Below the pieces are notes generated by a model. That model saw only the letters and a list, made by a program, of their open reading frames with translations, did no database searches and was not told the origin of the DNA. A DNA stretch of 33,387 nucleotides. Origin: Lachnoclostridium sp. UBA1241 (GTDB taxonomy: Bacteria; Bacillota; Clostridia; Lachnospirales; Lachnospiraceae). Below, piece after piece: positions 24,678 to 32,491 of the stretch. The position numbers and the translations under genes were made by a program. The stretch is from contig DBWJ01000033.1 of assembly GCA_002308955.1 (NCBI GenBank), positions 14,546-47,932 on the forward strand, written 5' to 3'. The stretch's first letter is position 1. The number at the start of each line of letters is the position of its first letter.

Positions 24678-26268
24678 ATTAGTTGCATTGGGCGGTATCC
24701 TGCTTGCGATACTCGCATTTGCGGCCATGATCGGTGCAATGGGTTCCGGCGGCAAGGGCGTATACGGATTCCCGAAGCTGAGAGGAATCGGATATCTTGT
24801 TCTTGTTGTTGTAGGCTGCATCTACATTTTCATCGGACGTTACGGTATCCGTGAGCAGCTGCAGAAATATCTGACGTATACCTGCTTCGGTATTGCTGCT
24901 TTCTTTGCTACACAGATCATCGCCGGAATTTCGATGTTCATGAAGGTTCCCGGAATGCTGAACGCGCTTTATGTCGGCGCTTCCATCTTCGCAGGAATCC
25001 TCGGTGTGTTCTACGGTGCATTCCTTGCACTGGATATTAAGAAGAAGTATTTCAACATGCAGTATGACAAGATCGTTCTGGCGGCGCTTGCCGGTCTGAA
25101 CGTTATTGTAGGACTGCTTATGGTTTTGTACAGCGAAGGCGGAGACAGCCTGTTCCGTATTAAGGAGCTTGAGCGCTTCACCGGTGCCGGCGTGCACATC
25201 ATCGTGTTCATTCTTCCGGCAGCAATGCTTTGGTTCTGCGACCGTCTTACCGAGCCCTTCACCGATAACGAAGTTGCTCAGGTTCGTGTAGCAGAGCGTC
25301 AGGCCATTAAGATTGCCGAGGCACAGAAGGCTACCGAGCGTTACAACAAGGAAACCGCCGAGAAGGCTGCAGAGCGCAGACGTCGTGAGGAAGAGCTCGT
25401 TGCGAAGGAAGCCGCTGCCCGCCGCCGTCAGGAAGAGGAAAGAGCAGAGCGTATCGCAGCCGAGAAGCGTGCTGCCGAGCTCGAAGTTATAAAGGCGAAG
25501 GAAAAGGCCGAGCAGGAAGCAAGAGAGGCCGAAGAGCAGGCTAAGAGAGCTGCTGAGGAAGAAATCCGTAAGCAGGAAGAGATCAAGCGTCAGCTCGAAG
25601 AGGCACAGAAGGCTGCAGAAGAAGCTCAGAAGCGGGCAGAAGAAGAGGCCAGAAGAGCTGCCGAGGCTGCTGAGGAAGCACGCCGTAAGGCTGAGGAAGA
25701 AGTCCGTAAGGCTCAGGAAGCTCAGGAAGAAGCACGCCGCAGAGCCGAGCAGCTTCGTGAGAGCGCCCTTCGTAAGGCAGAAGCCGCTAAGGCTGAGGCC
25801 GCCAAGAAGGAAGAAGAGATTCGTAAGCGTCAGGCTGCCGAGGCTGCTGCCAAGGCTGAGCAGGTTCGCATAGACGAAGAAGAGAAAGCGAAGAACGAAG
25901 AGCTTGAGCGCCGTAAGGCAGAGCTTGAAGCCCGCCGCCGTGAGAAGGAAGCACAGCGCCGTATCGAAGCCGAGCAGCGTCGTGCCGAGGAAGAAGCTCT
26001 TGCAGCAATGACTCCGGAAGAGCGGAAGATCTACGAAGAAGAGAAAGCCCTTATGGAGCAGGAAGAAGCGCTTCGTAAGCAGGATGAGGAAGCAAGAGCC
26101 GAGGCTCTCCGTGAGGTTGAGGCTTACCGCCGTGCCGAGGAAGAACTCCGTCAGACCGCTGAGGAAGAGACCAAGAAGAAGATTGAAACCCTTCAGATGG
26201 CACTTTCCGCAGGACTCATCACCAAGGAAGAGTTCGAAGCCCGTAAGGCGAAGATTACCGGACAGTAA
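24643..26268 (+). CDS. Six-TM membrane protein with a long charged coiled coil and SHOCT-like C-terminus
   Basis: A 541-residue protein. Six hydrophobic helices fill residues ~10-205 (LGGILLAILAFAAMIGAM, IGYLVLVVVGCIYIFIG, FGIAAFFATQIIAGI, VGASIFAGILGVFYGAFLAL, and so on). About 300 residues made almost only of Ala, Glu, Lys, Arg and Gln follow (e.g. EEAQKAAEEAQKRAEEEARR), a continuous coiled coil predicted in the cytoplasm. The end, LQMALSAGLITKEEFEARK, matches the SHOCT motif. The ATG at 24643 follows AAAAGGAGG and AAGGAG. Arg is coded mostly by CGT and Ala often by GCT, unlike neighbours that prefer CGG/CGC and GCG, which suggests high expression. Function unknown; TolA-like only in composition. 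Confidence 0.8.
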   Translation: MYPNKKTEQTCKLVALGGILLAILAFAAMIGAMGSGGKGVYGFPKLRGIGYLVLVVVGCIYIFIGRYGIREQLQKYLTYTCFGIAAFFATQIIAGISMFMKVPGMLNALYVGASIFAGILGVFYGAFLALDIKKKYFNMQYDKIVLAALAGLNVIVGLLMVLYSEGGDSLFRIKELERFTGAGVHIIVFILPAAMLWFCDRLTEPFTDNEVAQVRVAERQAIKIAEAQKATERYNKETAEKAAERRRREEELVAKEAAARRRQEEERAERIAAEKRAAELEVIKAKEKAEQEAREAEEQAKRAAEEEIRKQEEIKRQLEEAQKAAEEAQKRAEEEARRAAEAAEEARRKAEEEVRKAQEAQEEARRRAEQLRESALRKAEAAKAEAAKKEEEIRKRQAAEAAAKAEQVRIDEEEKAKNEELERRKAELEARRREKEAQRRIEAEQRRAEEEALAAMTPEERKIYEEEKALMEQEEALRKQDEEARAEALREVEAYRRAEEELRQTAEEETKKKIETLQMALSAGLITKEEFEARKAKITGQ

Positions 26269-26287
26269 AACAGATAAAGGATTCAGC

Positions 26288-26414
26288 AGGGGCCGTCGCA
26301 GCAATGCGATGGCCCATTTTTTTATGACGCGCCTGCGGATATATCCCCAAACGAATTGCGCAGACGAGCTTCTTCTGTAAATCATTGGCCATCGCATTTG
26401 GCGCGACGGCCCCT
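26288..26414. repeat. Dispersed hairpin element, copy 2
   Basis: As in copy 1, two hairpins in inverted orientation bound the element: 26288-26315 and 26387-26411, the latter reading GGCCGTCGC / GCGATGGCC on the - strand. Inside, GCCTGCGGAT (26331-26340) is the reverse complement of the inner motif of copy 1. The interval from hairpin to inner motif is 15 bases here and 19 in copy 1. The far side of the interior is about 34 bases longer than in copy 1. Confidence 0.7.
26290..26323 (+). terminator. Terminator of the coiled-coil gene
   Basis: An 11-bp stem (26290-26300 with 26305-26315, one G-U pair) closed by a GCAA tetraloop and followed, after one A, by seven Ts (26317-26323). Very strong, in keeping with a highly expressed gene. 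Confidence 0.9.
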
Positions 26415-26483
26415 TTTGGGCGGTGACTCCTACCGTTTCATCATTATTTGAAAAAGAGTATGATTGCGGGTCTGCTTTTTTCA

Positions 26484-26597
26484 TACGAAATCTAATCAAT
26501 GAAAGGTTTCGTAGGAGGACTGGTAGAATCGCTGACCCACGAAATTTGTTGAACTGCTTGTTTCGTATGAATTTCCAACACTTCGCTTCCTACGAAA
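26484..26597. repeat. Second hairpin array, TACGAAA/TTTCGTA, period 53-54 bp
   Basis: TACGAAA (26484-26490) and TTTCGTA (26507-26513), then CACGAAA (26538-26544) and TTTCGTA (26561-26567), then TACGAAA alone (26591-26597). The inner gap is 16 nt in both complete units; unit starts are 54 and 53 bases apart. Unit 1 extends to a 10-bp stem with one wobble. It lies in a 490-base gene-free stretch (26269-26759) that otherwise holds the terminator element and the GntR promoter. The units are more degenerate than those of the first array. Confidence 0.6.
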
Positions 26598-26684
26598 AAT
26601 CGATAACGCAAAAATAGCGGGAAGTCTCATGGATTCTGCGTGAAAAATGACCGCAAATTGCCCGGAAAAGGGCACAAAAGGGTA

Positions 26685-26713
26685 TTGACAAACCCTGAGA
26701 GACATGATACATT
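26685..26713 (+). promoter_or_regulatory. Promoter of the GntR-ABC operon
   Basis: Consensus TTGACA (26685-26690), exactly 17 bp, TACATT (26708-26713). The operator begins two bases after the -10 box. Confidence 0.8.
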
Positions 26714-26714
26714 A

Positions 26715-26739
26715 AGTGTACTAATACGAATAGTACACT
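26715..26739. promoter_or_regulatory. Operator for the YtrA-type GntR repressor
   Basis: AGTGTACTA, a 7-base centre, TAGTACACT: a perfect 9-bp inverted repeat covering the expected transcription start. GTGT...ACAC ends are the known pattern of YtrA-subfamily operators. The site would let the regulator repress its own operon. Confidence 0.85.
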
Positions 26740-26759
26740 CGAAAGGGGGAGATACTTCG

Positions 26760-27155
26760 ATGATCAGCATCGACAAACAAAGCCGGACACCGGTGTATGA
26801 GCAGCTTGTCGATTCCTTTGAGAAAGAAATCATTCTCGGGATAAGGCAGCCGGACAGCATCATTCCGTCCGTACGGGCGCTGTCCGTGGAGCTCGGAATC
26901 AATCCGAACACGGTGCAGAAGGCCTATCTGGAGCTGGAGCGACGGAACATCACTTATTCCGTACCGGGTGTGGGTAGGTTTGTTTCCGCGGAGGGAGCCG
27001 CGATTCTTAAAAAGGACCTTTCGGAGGCGGAGGAACTGCTCCGAAAGGGAGTGGAATATATGAAGCGGGCGGAGGTCCCGCTTTCGGAGGTCATCCGCAG
27101 GGTTCAGGAGTTGTACGGGAAGAATAACGACATTACGGAGGAAGTAAAACAATGA
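26760..27155 (+). CDS. GntR-family transcriptional regulator, YtrA subfamily
   Basis: A 131-residue regulator. The N-terminal winged helix-turn-helix is typical (RTPVYEQLVDSFEKEIILGI, then SIIPSVRALSVELGINPNTV, then AYLELERRNITYSVPGVG). Only a short C-terminal helical region (about 55 residues) follows, as in the YtrA subfamily, which lacks a large ligand-binding domain. Such proteins repress neighbouring ABC transporter operons and often respond to cell-envelope antibiotics. The start ATG follows AAGGGGGAG by eight bases. Upstream sequence is open in frame but runs through the promoter and operator. It overlaps the ATPase gene by four bases. Probably an autorepressor. Confidence 0.9.
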   Translation: MISIDKQSRTPVYEQLVDSFEKEIILGIRQPDSIIPSVRALSVELGINPNTVQKAYLELERRNITYSVPGVGRFVSAEGAAILKKDLSEAEELLRKGVEYMKRAEVPLSEVIRRVQELYGKNNDITEEVKQ

Positions 27156-28120
27156 TCAAGGTTTCTGATATTTCGAAAACATTTGAAGACACGAAGGCGC
27201 TTGAGGGGCTCTCCTGCGAGATTCCGGACGGACGCGTTTACGGTCTTGTCGGAAGCAACGGAGCCGGTAAGAGCACGCTCCTCCGGATTATCGCGGGGAT
27301 TTATGAGCCGGATAAGGGAACGGTCACATTTGACGGAGAGCCCGTATTCGATAATCCGAAGGTGAAGGAACAGTTCGTCTATGTATCGGACGATTTGTAC
27401 TTTCTTCCGGGCGCGAGCATGAACCGGATGGCGAAGTTCTATCAGCTCTATTATCCGAACTTTAATATGGAGCGCTACGAGAAGCTTTCGAAGGAATTTA
27501 AACTGAACCCGAAGAAGCCGCTTTCCGGCTTCAGTAAAGGCATGCGCAGGCAGGCGGCGACCATCCTTGCGGTTTCGTGCATGCCGAAATACTATTTCTT
27601 CGACGAGACCTTCGACGGGCTTGACCAGATTATGCGTGACGCCGTGAAGAAACTGATTTACGAGGATATCTGCGAGCGAAACGTGACGGCGGTCCTGACG
27701 AGCCATTCCCTTCGGGAACTCGAGAATTTCTGCGACGAGTTGGCCCTTCTTCATGAGGGAAGGATCATCTTCTCGCATGACGTGGACGATATCAAGACAT
27801 CTGCCGGCAAGATTCAGGCGGCCTTTAAGGAAGCGATGACGAAGGATGAGTTTGAGGCCCGCTTCGGGGCGAAGTGCCTCTCCTTTAAAGAAGAAGGAAA
27901 GGTAATACGTGCCATCGTACAGGAGGGCGCGGACGACCTTGCGGAGCGTATCCGCGCGGCGGAGCCGGTTCTTCTTGAGGTGCTTCCGCTGAACCTTGAG
28001 GAAATCTTTACCTATGAGATGGAGGCGCTCGGGTATTCGATTGATTCGGAGAATATCGAGAAGGCGTCCGGTTCGGCTGATTCGGAAAGTGAGGGGGATG
28101 AGCATGAAAATGCTGTTTAA
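27152..28120 (+). CDS. ABC transporter ATP-binding protein
   Basis: A 322-residue ATPase. Walker A is GLVGSNGAGKSTLLRIIAGI near residue 40; the signature is LSGFSKGMRRQ (degenerate, as usual in this subfamily); Walker B is YYFFDETFDGLD; the switch is VLTSHSLRELENF. A C-terminal extension of about 100 residues follows the ATPase domain, as in drug- or antibiotic-resistance ABC-2 systems. It works with the two permeases encoded next. The stop of the GntR gene overlaps the start (ATGA). Confidence 0.95.
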   Translation: MIKVSDISKTFEDTKALEGLSCEIPDGRVYGLVGSNGAGKSTLLRIIAGIYEPDKGTVTFDGEPVFDNPKVKEQFVYVSDDLYFLPGASMNRMAKFYQLYYPNFNMERYEKLSKEFKLNPKKPLSGFSKGMRRQAATILAVSCMPKYYFFDETFDGLDQIMRDAVKKLIYEDICERNVTAVLTSHSLRELENFCDELALLHEGRIIFSHDVDDIKTSAGKIQAAFKEAMTKDEFEARFGAKCLSFKEEGKVIRAIVQEGADDLAERIRAAEPVLLEVLPLNLEEIFTYEMEALGYSIDSENIEKASGSADSESEGDEHENAV

Positions 28121-30188
28121 AAAATCCATATACCGCGACGTTTTCGAAAGAACACGCAGCCTGCGGATCGGATTCTTCCTGTTCTCCGTAGCTCTTACGT
28201 GTCTCGGGAACAGCATCGCGGAAAGAGATATTTATCCGCCGTACCATGCCAGACTTCCGATCTGGCTGATGGTATTACTGGCGGTCAGCTTCGCCTTCTT
28301 TCAGGAACTGCGCGTCCATGCATATCATCGAAAGAAAAAATGGCAGTGGTTCTATACGGTTCCCTTCGACAAGGGCGAATGGTACTGGACGACAAGGGCT
28401 GTGGAAGCGACCAATCTTCTGATTCTGATTGTCGTCATGAGCATAGAGGAATACATCGCCTGTATAATCATGATGAAGCGGTTGAAGCTTTCGCAGATCG
28501 GAATGCCTTTCGTAAGACAGGCAGTCTACGCGTTCGCGGCCGGACTTCTGTTCATGGCACTCCTCAGTGTGGTTCGGGAGCTGACGCATTCCACCGTAGC
28601 ATTTGTCGGACTGCTTTTCATGACGCTCCTTACGCTGTATGTTTCCCTGGAGATGATTGAGGAGATCGCGGCGCTCTTTACGAATGGCTTCGGAGACCTT
28701 CCGATTTATTGGACGACACGGTTCTGCCTAATCGAGAGGACCTTTATGGAGTTTGATATTGAGGTGCTTGACAATATCGCGCACGTATATGATACGCTGG
28801 CGATTCTCGGGGCTGTCCTCATTGCGGGGCTTTTAATGCTTCTCGGGAGGAAGATTGCGGAGACCTCCCGCGCCGAGTATGTGGGTGCGGAGAACCGGAA
28901 CAAAAAGCTTTTCGTTGTATTCGTCTCGATAAGCCTGCTGTTTTCGTTCCATATACTTGCCCTGATCATCAAAGACAGCGAACTCAGTGCATACTGCCTG
29001 CTTTTCGTAGTGCTTTTCGCCTTGATCATCTATTTGTTCTGCAGACTTTTTAAGGAGAGAAGCATACGGCGTATCGGCAGATGCTTCCTGATTGCGGCAG
29101 TAGCTTTCGCGGTCTTAACCGGCATATCGGGACTCGCATCCCTCTTCGGGCGGAGGATTCCCGCAGAGGACCGGGTGGTCGCAGTGGAACAGGACGGGTA
29201 TATCTTCACGGACCGTGCTGCGGTTTCGAAAGCGTATGAGGAGATTGTCGCGGAGAAGAACCGCCGCGCGGATGGCGGAGAAAGAGCGGGCAAGACAATT
29301 TCGTATATTCTTTTCACGAAGTACGGAAGCCTTTCCTATGAGGTTCCGGACACTAAGGAAAACGGGCTGATCATCAAGACTATCCTCGAATCGGGACCGA
29401 ATTATGAAAGCTCAGCGATTGAATTCCCTTATGAACCGAACAAGGCGGTTCTTGAGTACGGATACAAACCGATCATGATCGGCGATTTGGAAACGAAAGA
29501 CTATGAGAGCATTCTCGAGCGGATCCCCGAAGCCTATAAGAAAGAACTCCCCGTATACCGGGTGAATTTCTTCGGCGGGCTGTCGCTTAGTAAGGAGACG
29601 GTAATCACTTATCCGGACGTCATCCCGGAAGGAAGCGGATATGTGGTCGGGATGTATCTTGAAAACCAGTTCCGGCATTGCGACGGAAATATAATGTTCC
29701 TTTTCCCTGCGGACACGGAGGTTATGCGTTACTATGTGGAGGAGGTTCAGGCGGAGAAATGGAAGGACATAGCGGAGCTTATAAAGGAAGCCGACCGTAC
29801 AGAAATACGGCTGTCGTTTTCGCCGAAGGAAGAAGACAGTGAGGACCCTCTTTGGAGATTCCGGGGCTCGCGAAGTCTTCAGAGCATATGTGTGAACGGA
29901 AGGAGTGCAGTATGCTCCGGATTAATGCAGGGGTATGAGTTAAAGAGTAACGTAAAACTTCCCCAGGAAGTGAACGGAGAGATTGAGGACCTTCTGAGCT
30001 TCTCGGGCGAGGTAACTTTTGAAGGCGGCGAATACGTCCTGGCGGAGTGCTATGTGATGTGCTATTTCATAAGGGATGTCGACTGGTACGATCAGGAGAT
30101 GAGGACGATTCTCCTGGCGCTCCCGAAGGCCAGGGTGGAACGGATTTTCGACCGGGTTAAGGAAGCGATTCCGGAGGTGACAGAATGA
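28104..30188 (+). CDS. ABC-2 type permease with a large extracytoplasmic domain
   Basis: A 694-residue membrane protein. The N-terminal ~380 residues hold about ten helices in pairs, with the YTVPFDKGEWYWTTRA segment that follows the first loop in this permease group. The last ~310 residues (after about 385) are soluble, largely charged, and predicted outside the cytoplasm (EDRVVAVEQDGYIFTDRAAV, YGYKPIMIGDLETKDYES, SGEVTFEGGEYVLAECYVM). The domain family is not recognised. Start: GAGGGGG lies six bases before the ATG at 28104, within the end of the ATPase gene. The extra domain could sense or bind an extracellular ligand, for example an envelope-active antibiotic; that is inference from the regulator type. 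Confidence 0.85.
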   Translation: MKMLFKKSIYRDVFERTRSLRIGFFLFSVALTCLGNSIAERDIYPPYHARLPIWLMVLLAVSFAFFQELRVHAYHRKKKWQWFYTVPFDKGEWYWTTRAVEATNLLILIVVMSIEEYIACIIMMKRLKLSQIGMPFVRQAVYAFAAGLLFMALLSVVRELTHSTVAFVGLLFMTLLTLYVSLEMIEEIAALFTNGFGDLPIYWTTRFCLIERTFMEFDIEVLDNIAHVYDTLAILGAVLIAGLLMLLGRKIAETSRAEYVGAENRNKKLFVVFVSISLLFSFHILALIIKDSELSAYCLLFVVLFALIIYLFCRLFKERSIRRIGRCFLIAAVAFAVLTGISGLASLFGRRIPAEDRVVAVEQDGYIFTDRAAVSKAYEEIVAEKNRRADGGERAGKTISYILFTKYGSLSYEVPDTKENGLIIKTILESGPNYESSAIEFPYEPNKAVLEYGYKPIMIGDLETKDYESILERIPEAYKKELPVYRVNFFGGLSLSKETVITYPDVIPEGSGYVVGMYLENQFRHCDGNIMFLFPADTEVMRYYVEEVQAEKWKDIAELIKEADRTEIRLSFSPKEEDSEDPLWRFRGSRSLQSICVNGRSAVCSGLMQGYELKSNVKLPQEVNGEIEDLLSFSGEVTFEGGEYVLAECYVMCYFIRDVDWYDQEMRTILLALPKARVERIFDRVKEAIPEVTE

Positions 30189-31348
30189 GGGGAAGATTAT
30201 TTCGGAAAAACGTAATCAAAGATTACTTTCAGAGGACTTATACCGCGGCGCTTGTGGTCATAGCGTTTCTCCTGTTTCTGGACGCGATGCTTTTCATCGT
30301 TTCGAGGGGAACGGTTCAGTCCGGCGAAGGGGAAAGATATGTAATCAATTACTTCTGCTTCATGGGCGGGAATCTTTTCATGGCCATGGCATTTCCCGCA
30401 ATTATGATGTGGATGCTTCTCGGTGGATGTTTCGACCGCGGCGCGGGAGACCTGTATCAAAGCCTTCCGCCCGCGCGCCGGGAGATGTTCTCGGGCGCAG
30501 TTTGTGTGATAACGGGGTATGAGGTACTGTTTCTTCTGCTGCAAATGCTACTGCGGCTGTTTTTAATCGGAATTACGAAAGGATTCTGTGTCCGGAAGTA
30601 TTTCTACTGGAGCGTAACCGGTTTTTCCTTCTCGGTCTACCTCCTGTTCCTCGGAATAACGATTATCTGTTTCAGTACGTCGGCAAGCGCACTCGGGTTC
30701 TTCGGAAGGACGGCGCTTTGGGCGGTGATTCTCTGGATGGTGAGGGACGGCTTCAGTGCGATCTATGAGGCTACGCAATTCATATATTTCGACCGCGAGT
30801 TTGACGTCTCCCGGATGCTTCCCGTGAAACTGGCGACAACGGGGAGCATCATCGGAGAACGAATTCTTTTCGATGAGATTAAAGTCGGGACTGAAGAGGC
30901 GGAGTGGGAACTCGGAATTGCATGGGATTCAGGCCTTTTCATGGCGGTTTTCGGAGCGGTGCTTCTCCTTGTCTCGTGGTTTCTGTTTCGAAAGCGGCCG
31001 GCGGAGCGCACCGACGGGAGGAACCGGAGCGAGGCGATGCACGTATGCCTGCAGACGGTCGCGTTCGGCGCTGTTCTGATGTGCGGCTTATCCGTAATTC
31101 AGTTCTATCAATATCATGAGATGAGAGATATAGTGAGGAATTACGGGTGGCGGAGACTGGTGCTCAGAATCCTTGAGAAAGGGGTCCCGCTCGGGATTCC
31201 CGTGATTCTGTTCTTCTGCGTTTGGGAGTGGCTCTACCGGAAGAAACTGAAAGAGATTCCGAAGGTTTGGAAAGGCGTTGTTTTCGGAACGCTGTTCGCG
31301 GTTATCTGCGTAACGGTCGTGTTCATCACATTTGAGGCAGGATGGTAG
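30185..31348 (+). CDS. ABC transporter permease (second permease of the GntR operon)
   Basis: A 387-residue permease with about eight hydrophobic segments (YTAALVVIAFLLFLDAML, FMAMAFPAIMMWMLLGG, VYLLFLGITIICFSTSASAL). After the second helix it has FDRGAGDLYQSLPPARREMF, the same loop pattern as its larger neighbour. It has no large soluble domain. It overlaps the previous gene by four bases and is the last gene of the operon. It likely pairs with the larger permease as a heterodimeric channel driven by the ATPase. Confidence 0.85.
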   Translation: MRGRLFRKNVIKDYFQRTYTAALVVIAFLLFLDAMLFIVSRGTVQSGEGERYVINYFCFMGGNLFMAMAFPAIMMWMLLGGCFDRGAGDLYQSLPPARREMFSGAVCVITGYEVLFLLLQMLLRLFLIGITKGFCVRKYFYWSVTGFSFSVYLLFLGITIICFSTSASALGFFGRTALWAVILWMVRDGFSAIYEATQFIYFDREFDVSRMLPVKLATTGSIIGERILFDEIKVGTEEAEWELGIAWDSGLFMAVFGAVLLLVSWFLFRKRPAERTDGRNRSEAMHVCLQTVAFGAVLMCGLSVIQFYQYHEMRDIVRNYGWRRLVLRILEKGVPLGIPVILFFCVWEWLYRKKLKEIPKVWKGVVFGTLFAVICVTVVFITFEAGW

Positions 31349-31356
31349 AGATAAAA

Positions 31357-31386
31357 GAAACGGATGGGTACATGCCCATCCGTTTC
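31357..31386. terminator. Bidirectional terminator between convergent genes
   Basis: A perfect 12-bp stem, GAAACGGATGGG (31357-31368) with CCCATCCGTTTC (31375-31386), loop TACATG. On the - strand it is followed by TTTTATC, so it ends the small membrane-protein transcript well. On the + strand the T-tract is poor. Confidence 0.8.
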
Positions 31387-31437
31387 GGCGTTTACAGAAT
31401 AAAAAATGTTGAACGGCGTCCGCTGAAAGAAGAACTA

Positions 31438-31779
31438 CTAAATCAATCTCACCAGGTTGATAAGCCCTGCGCCCGCGGCGTACACGAGGAGCGTCAGGAG
31501 AAGGCTTTTGTACTCGGCGGCCGTCGGCTTGGCGGGCGGCGTCTTCTCGCGGTGCTTCTTCCAGTAGGACTGGTCGATTACCCACACGATGACGAATACA
31601 AGGAAGCTGAGCTGCAGCCCTAACAGGCGGTAGAAGAAGGTGTGCAGGCGGAGCCCGCCGAACACGACCATACCGAGCATCAGTTTGATCCCCTGCACAA
31701 AGAACCATCCGGTCGCGATTCCGAGGATGAAATTCATCAGCAGGATTTTCTTTAACGGCAATTCACGGAAATAAGGCAT
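31438..31779 (-). CDS. Small membrane protein, unknown function
   Basis: A 113-residue protein from the ATG at 31779, with about three to four hydrophobic segments (KILLMNFILGIATGWFFVQ, LGMVVFGGLRLHTFFYRLLG, LSFLVFVIVWVID and a C-terminal LLLTLLVYAAGAGLINLV). A basic, Pro-rich stretch (KKHREKTPPAKPTAAE) precedes the last helix. No family is recognised. The GAGGAGGG ribosome binding site lies 12 bases before this ATG; an in-frame GTG four codons earlier is closer and possible. It is a monocistronic gene with its own promoter. Confidence 0.65.
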   Translation of the reverse strand: MPYFRELPLKKILLMNFILGIATGWFFVQGIKLMLGMVVFGGLRLHTFFYRLLGLQLSFLVFVIVWVIDQSYWKKHREKTPPAKPTAAEYKSLLLTLLVYAAGAGLINLVRLI

Positions 31780-31812
31780 ATCGGGCACTTCCCTCCTCAA
31801 AAACTTGTTTTC

Positions 31813-31841
31813 AGTTTACCGATTTCTTGCGGCAAATGCAA
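31813..31841 (-). promoter_or_regulatory. Promoter of the small membrane-protein gene
   Basis: On the - strand TTGCAT (31841-31836), exactly 17 bp, TAAACT (31818-31813), about 35 bases before the start codon. Confidence 0.55.
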
Positions 31842-31849
31842 GGGAAACA

Positions 31850-31879
31850 TTGACATTTTCCGAAAATAGGGTATATACT
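31850..31879 (+). promoter_or_regulatory. Promoter of the XRE-cupin / acyl-CoA synthetase operon
   Basis: Consensus TTGACA (31850-31855), 18 bp, TATACT (31874-31879); TATATA at 31872 with 16 bp is the alternative. It is back-to-back with the promoter of the small membrane-protein gene. Confidence 0.7.
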
Positions 31880-31920
31880 TTTAATAACTATGCGATTATA
31901 TGCAGAAAAAGAGGGATGTT

Positions 31921-32469
31921 ATGGACGAATTGAAAGAACTGGCGGCGCGAATCCGGGAACTCCGTGAAGTCTGCGGCTACACGCAGGAGGAGCTGGCGAA
32001 GGAGATTCATGTCGACCTTGATACGTATAAGCGTTACGAGGAGAGCGCTGCGGATGTGCCGATCAGCGTGATTTATTCCATTGCGAAGAAATTCGGTGTT
32101 GACTTTTCGGAGATTATGACCGGCGTCGGCGCGAAGCTTCGCACCTATCAGGTCGTAAGAGCCGGCCACGGACAGCTTGCGGACCGCTACCCGGGCTATA
32201 CGTTCCGGAATCTTGCGTACCATTTTACGAATAAGATTATGCAGCCTTTCATCGTTACACTGGACCCGTCCGACAAGCCGGCGGACCTTGTGCAGCATGA
32301 CGGCGAGGAATTCAATCTGGTTCTTAAGGGCAGCATCGTCGTCGTCTTCGACGGGCAGGAAATTGTCCTTCATGAAGGCGACAGTATCTATTTTAATCCC
32401 ACATTCCCGCACGGACAGAAGTGCTACGGCAATGAGCCCGGCACATTTCTTACCATGATTGCGGAGTGA
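31921..32469 (+). CDS. XRE-family regulator with C-terminal cupin domain
   Basis: A 182-residue protein. The N-terminal helix-turn-helix is clear (RIRELREVCGYTQEELAKEI, then YKRYEESAADVPISVI, about residues 8-65). The C-terminal part (about 105-180) is a cupin barrel: HDGEEFNLVLKGSIVVVFDG, then LHEGDSIYFNPTFPHGQKC. Such proteins are small-molecule-responsive regulators in the PuuR/SutR-like class. The start is the ATG at 31921 with GAGGG five bases upstream; an ATG seven codons earlier has no ribosome binding site. It sits 22 bases before an acyl-CoA synthetase gene, which it probably regulates or accompanies in metabolism of an organic acid. Confidence 0.9.
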   Translation: MDELKELAARIRELREVCGYTQEELAKEIHVDLDTYKRYEESAADVPISVIYSIAKKFGVDFSEIMTGVGAKLRTYQVVRAGHGQLADRYPGYTFRNLAYHFTNKIMQPFIVTLDPSDKPADLVQHDGEEFNLVLKGSIVVVFDGQEIVLHEGDSIYFNPTFPHGQKCYGNEPGTFLTMIAE

Positions 32470-32491
32470 CGGAAGGAGCAGAGAGCAGACG

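Noticed and set aside
24679..26499. A 606-codon open frame on the - strand opposite the coiled-coil gene
   Set aside because: It is a shadow produced by the GAG/GAA/AAG/CGT-rich coding strand, with a Leu/Phe/Ser-rich low-complexity translation. The + strand frame has a promoter, ribosome binding site, membrane helices and terminator.
26423..26705. Short open frames on both strands in the gap before the GntR gene
   Set aside because: They run across the TACGAAA hairpins, lack ribosome binding sites and have no plausible protein features.
27104..28216. A 370-codon open frame on the - strand opposite the ABC ATPase gene
   Set aside because: The + strand frame has Walker A, signature, Walker B and switch motifs; the opposite frame is a shadow.
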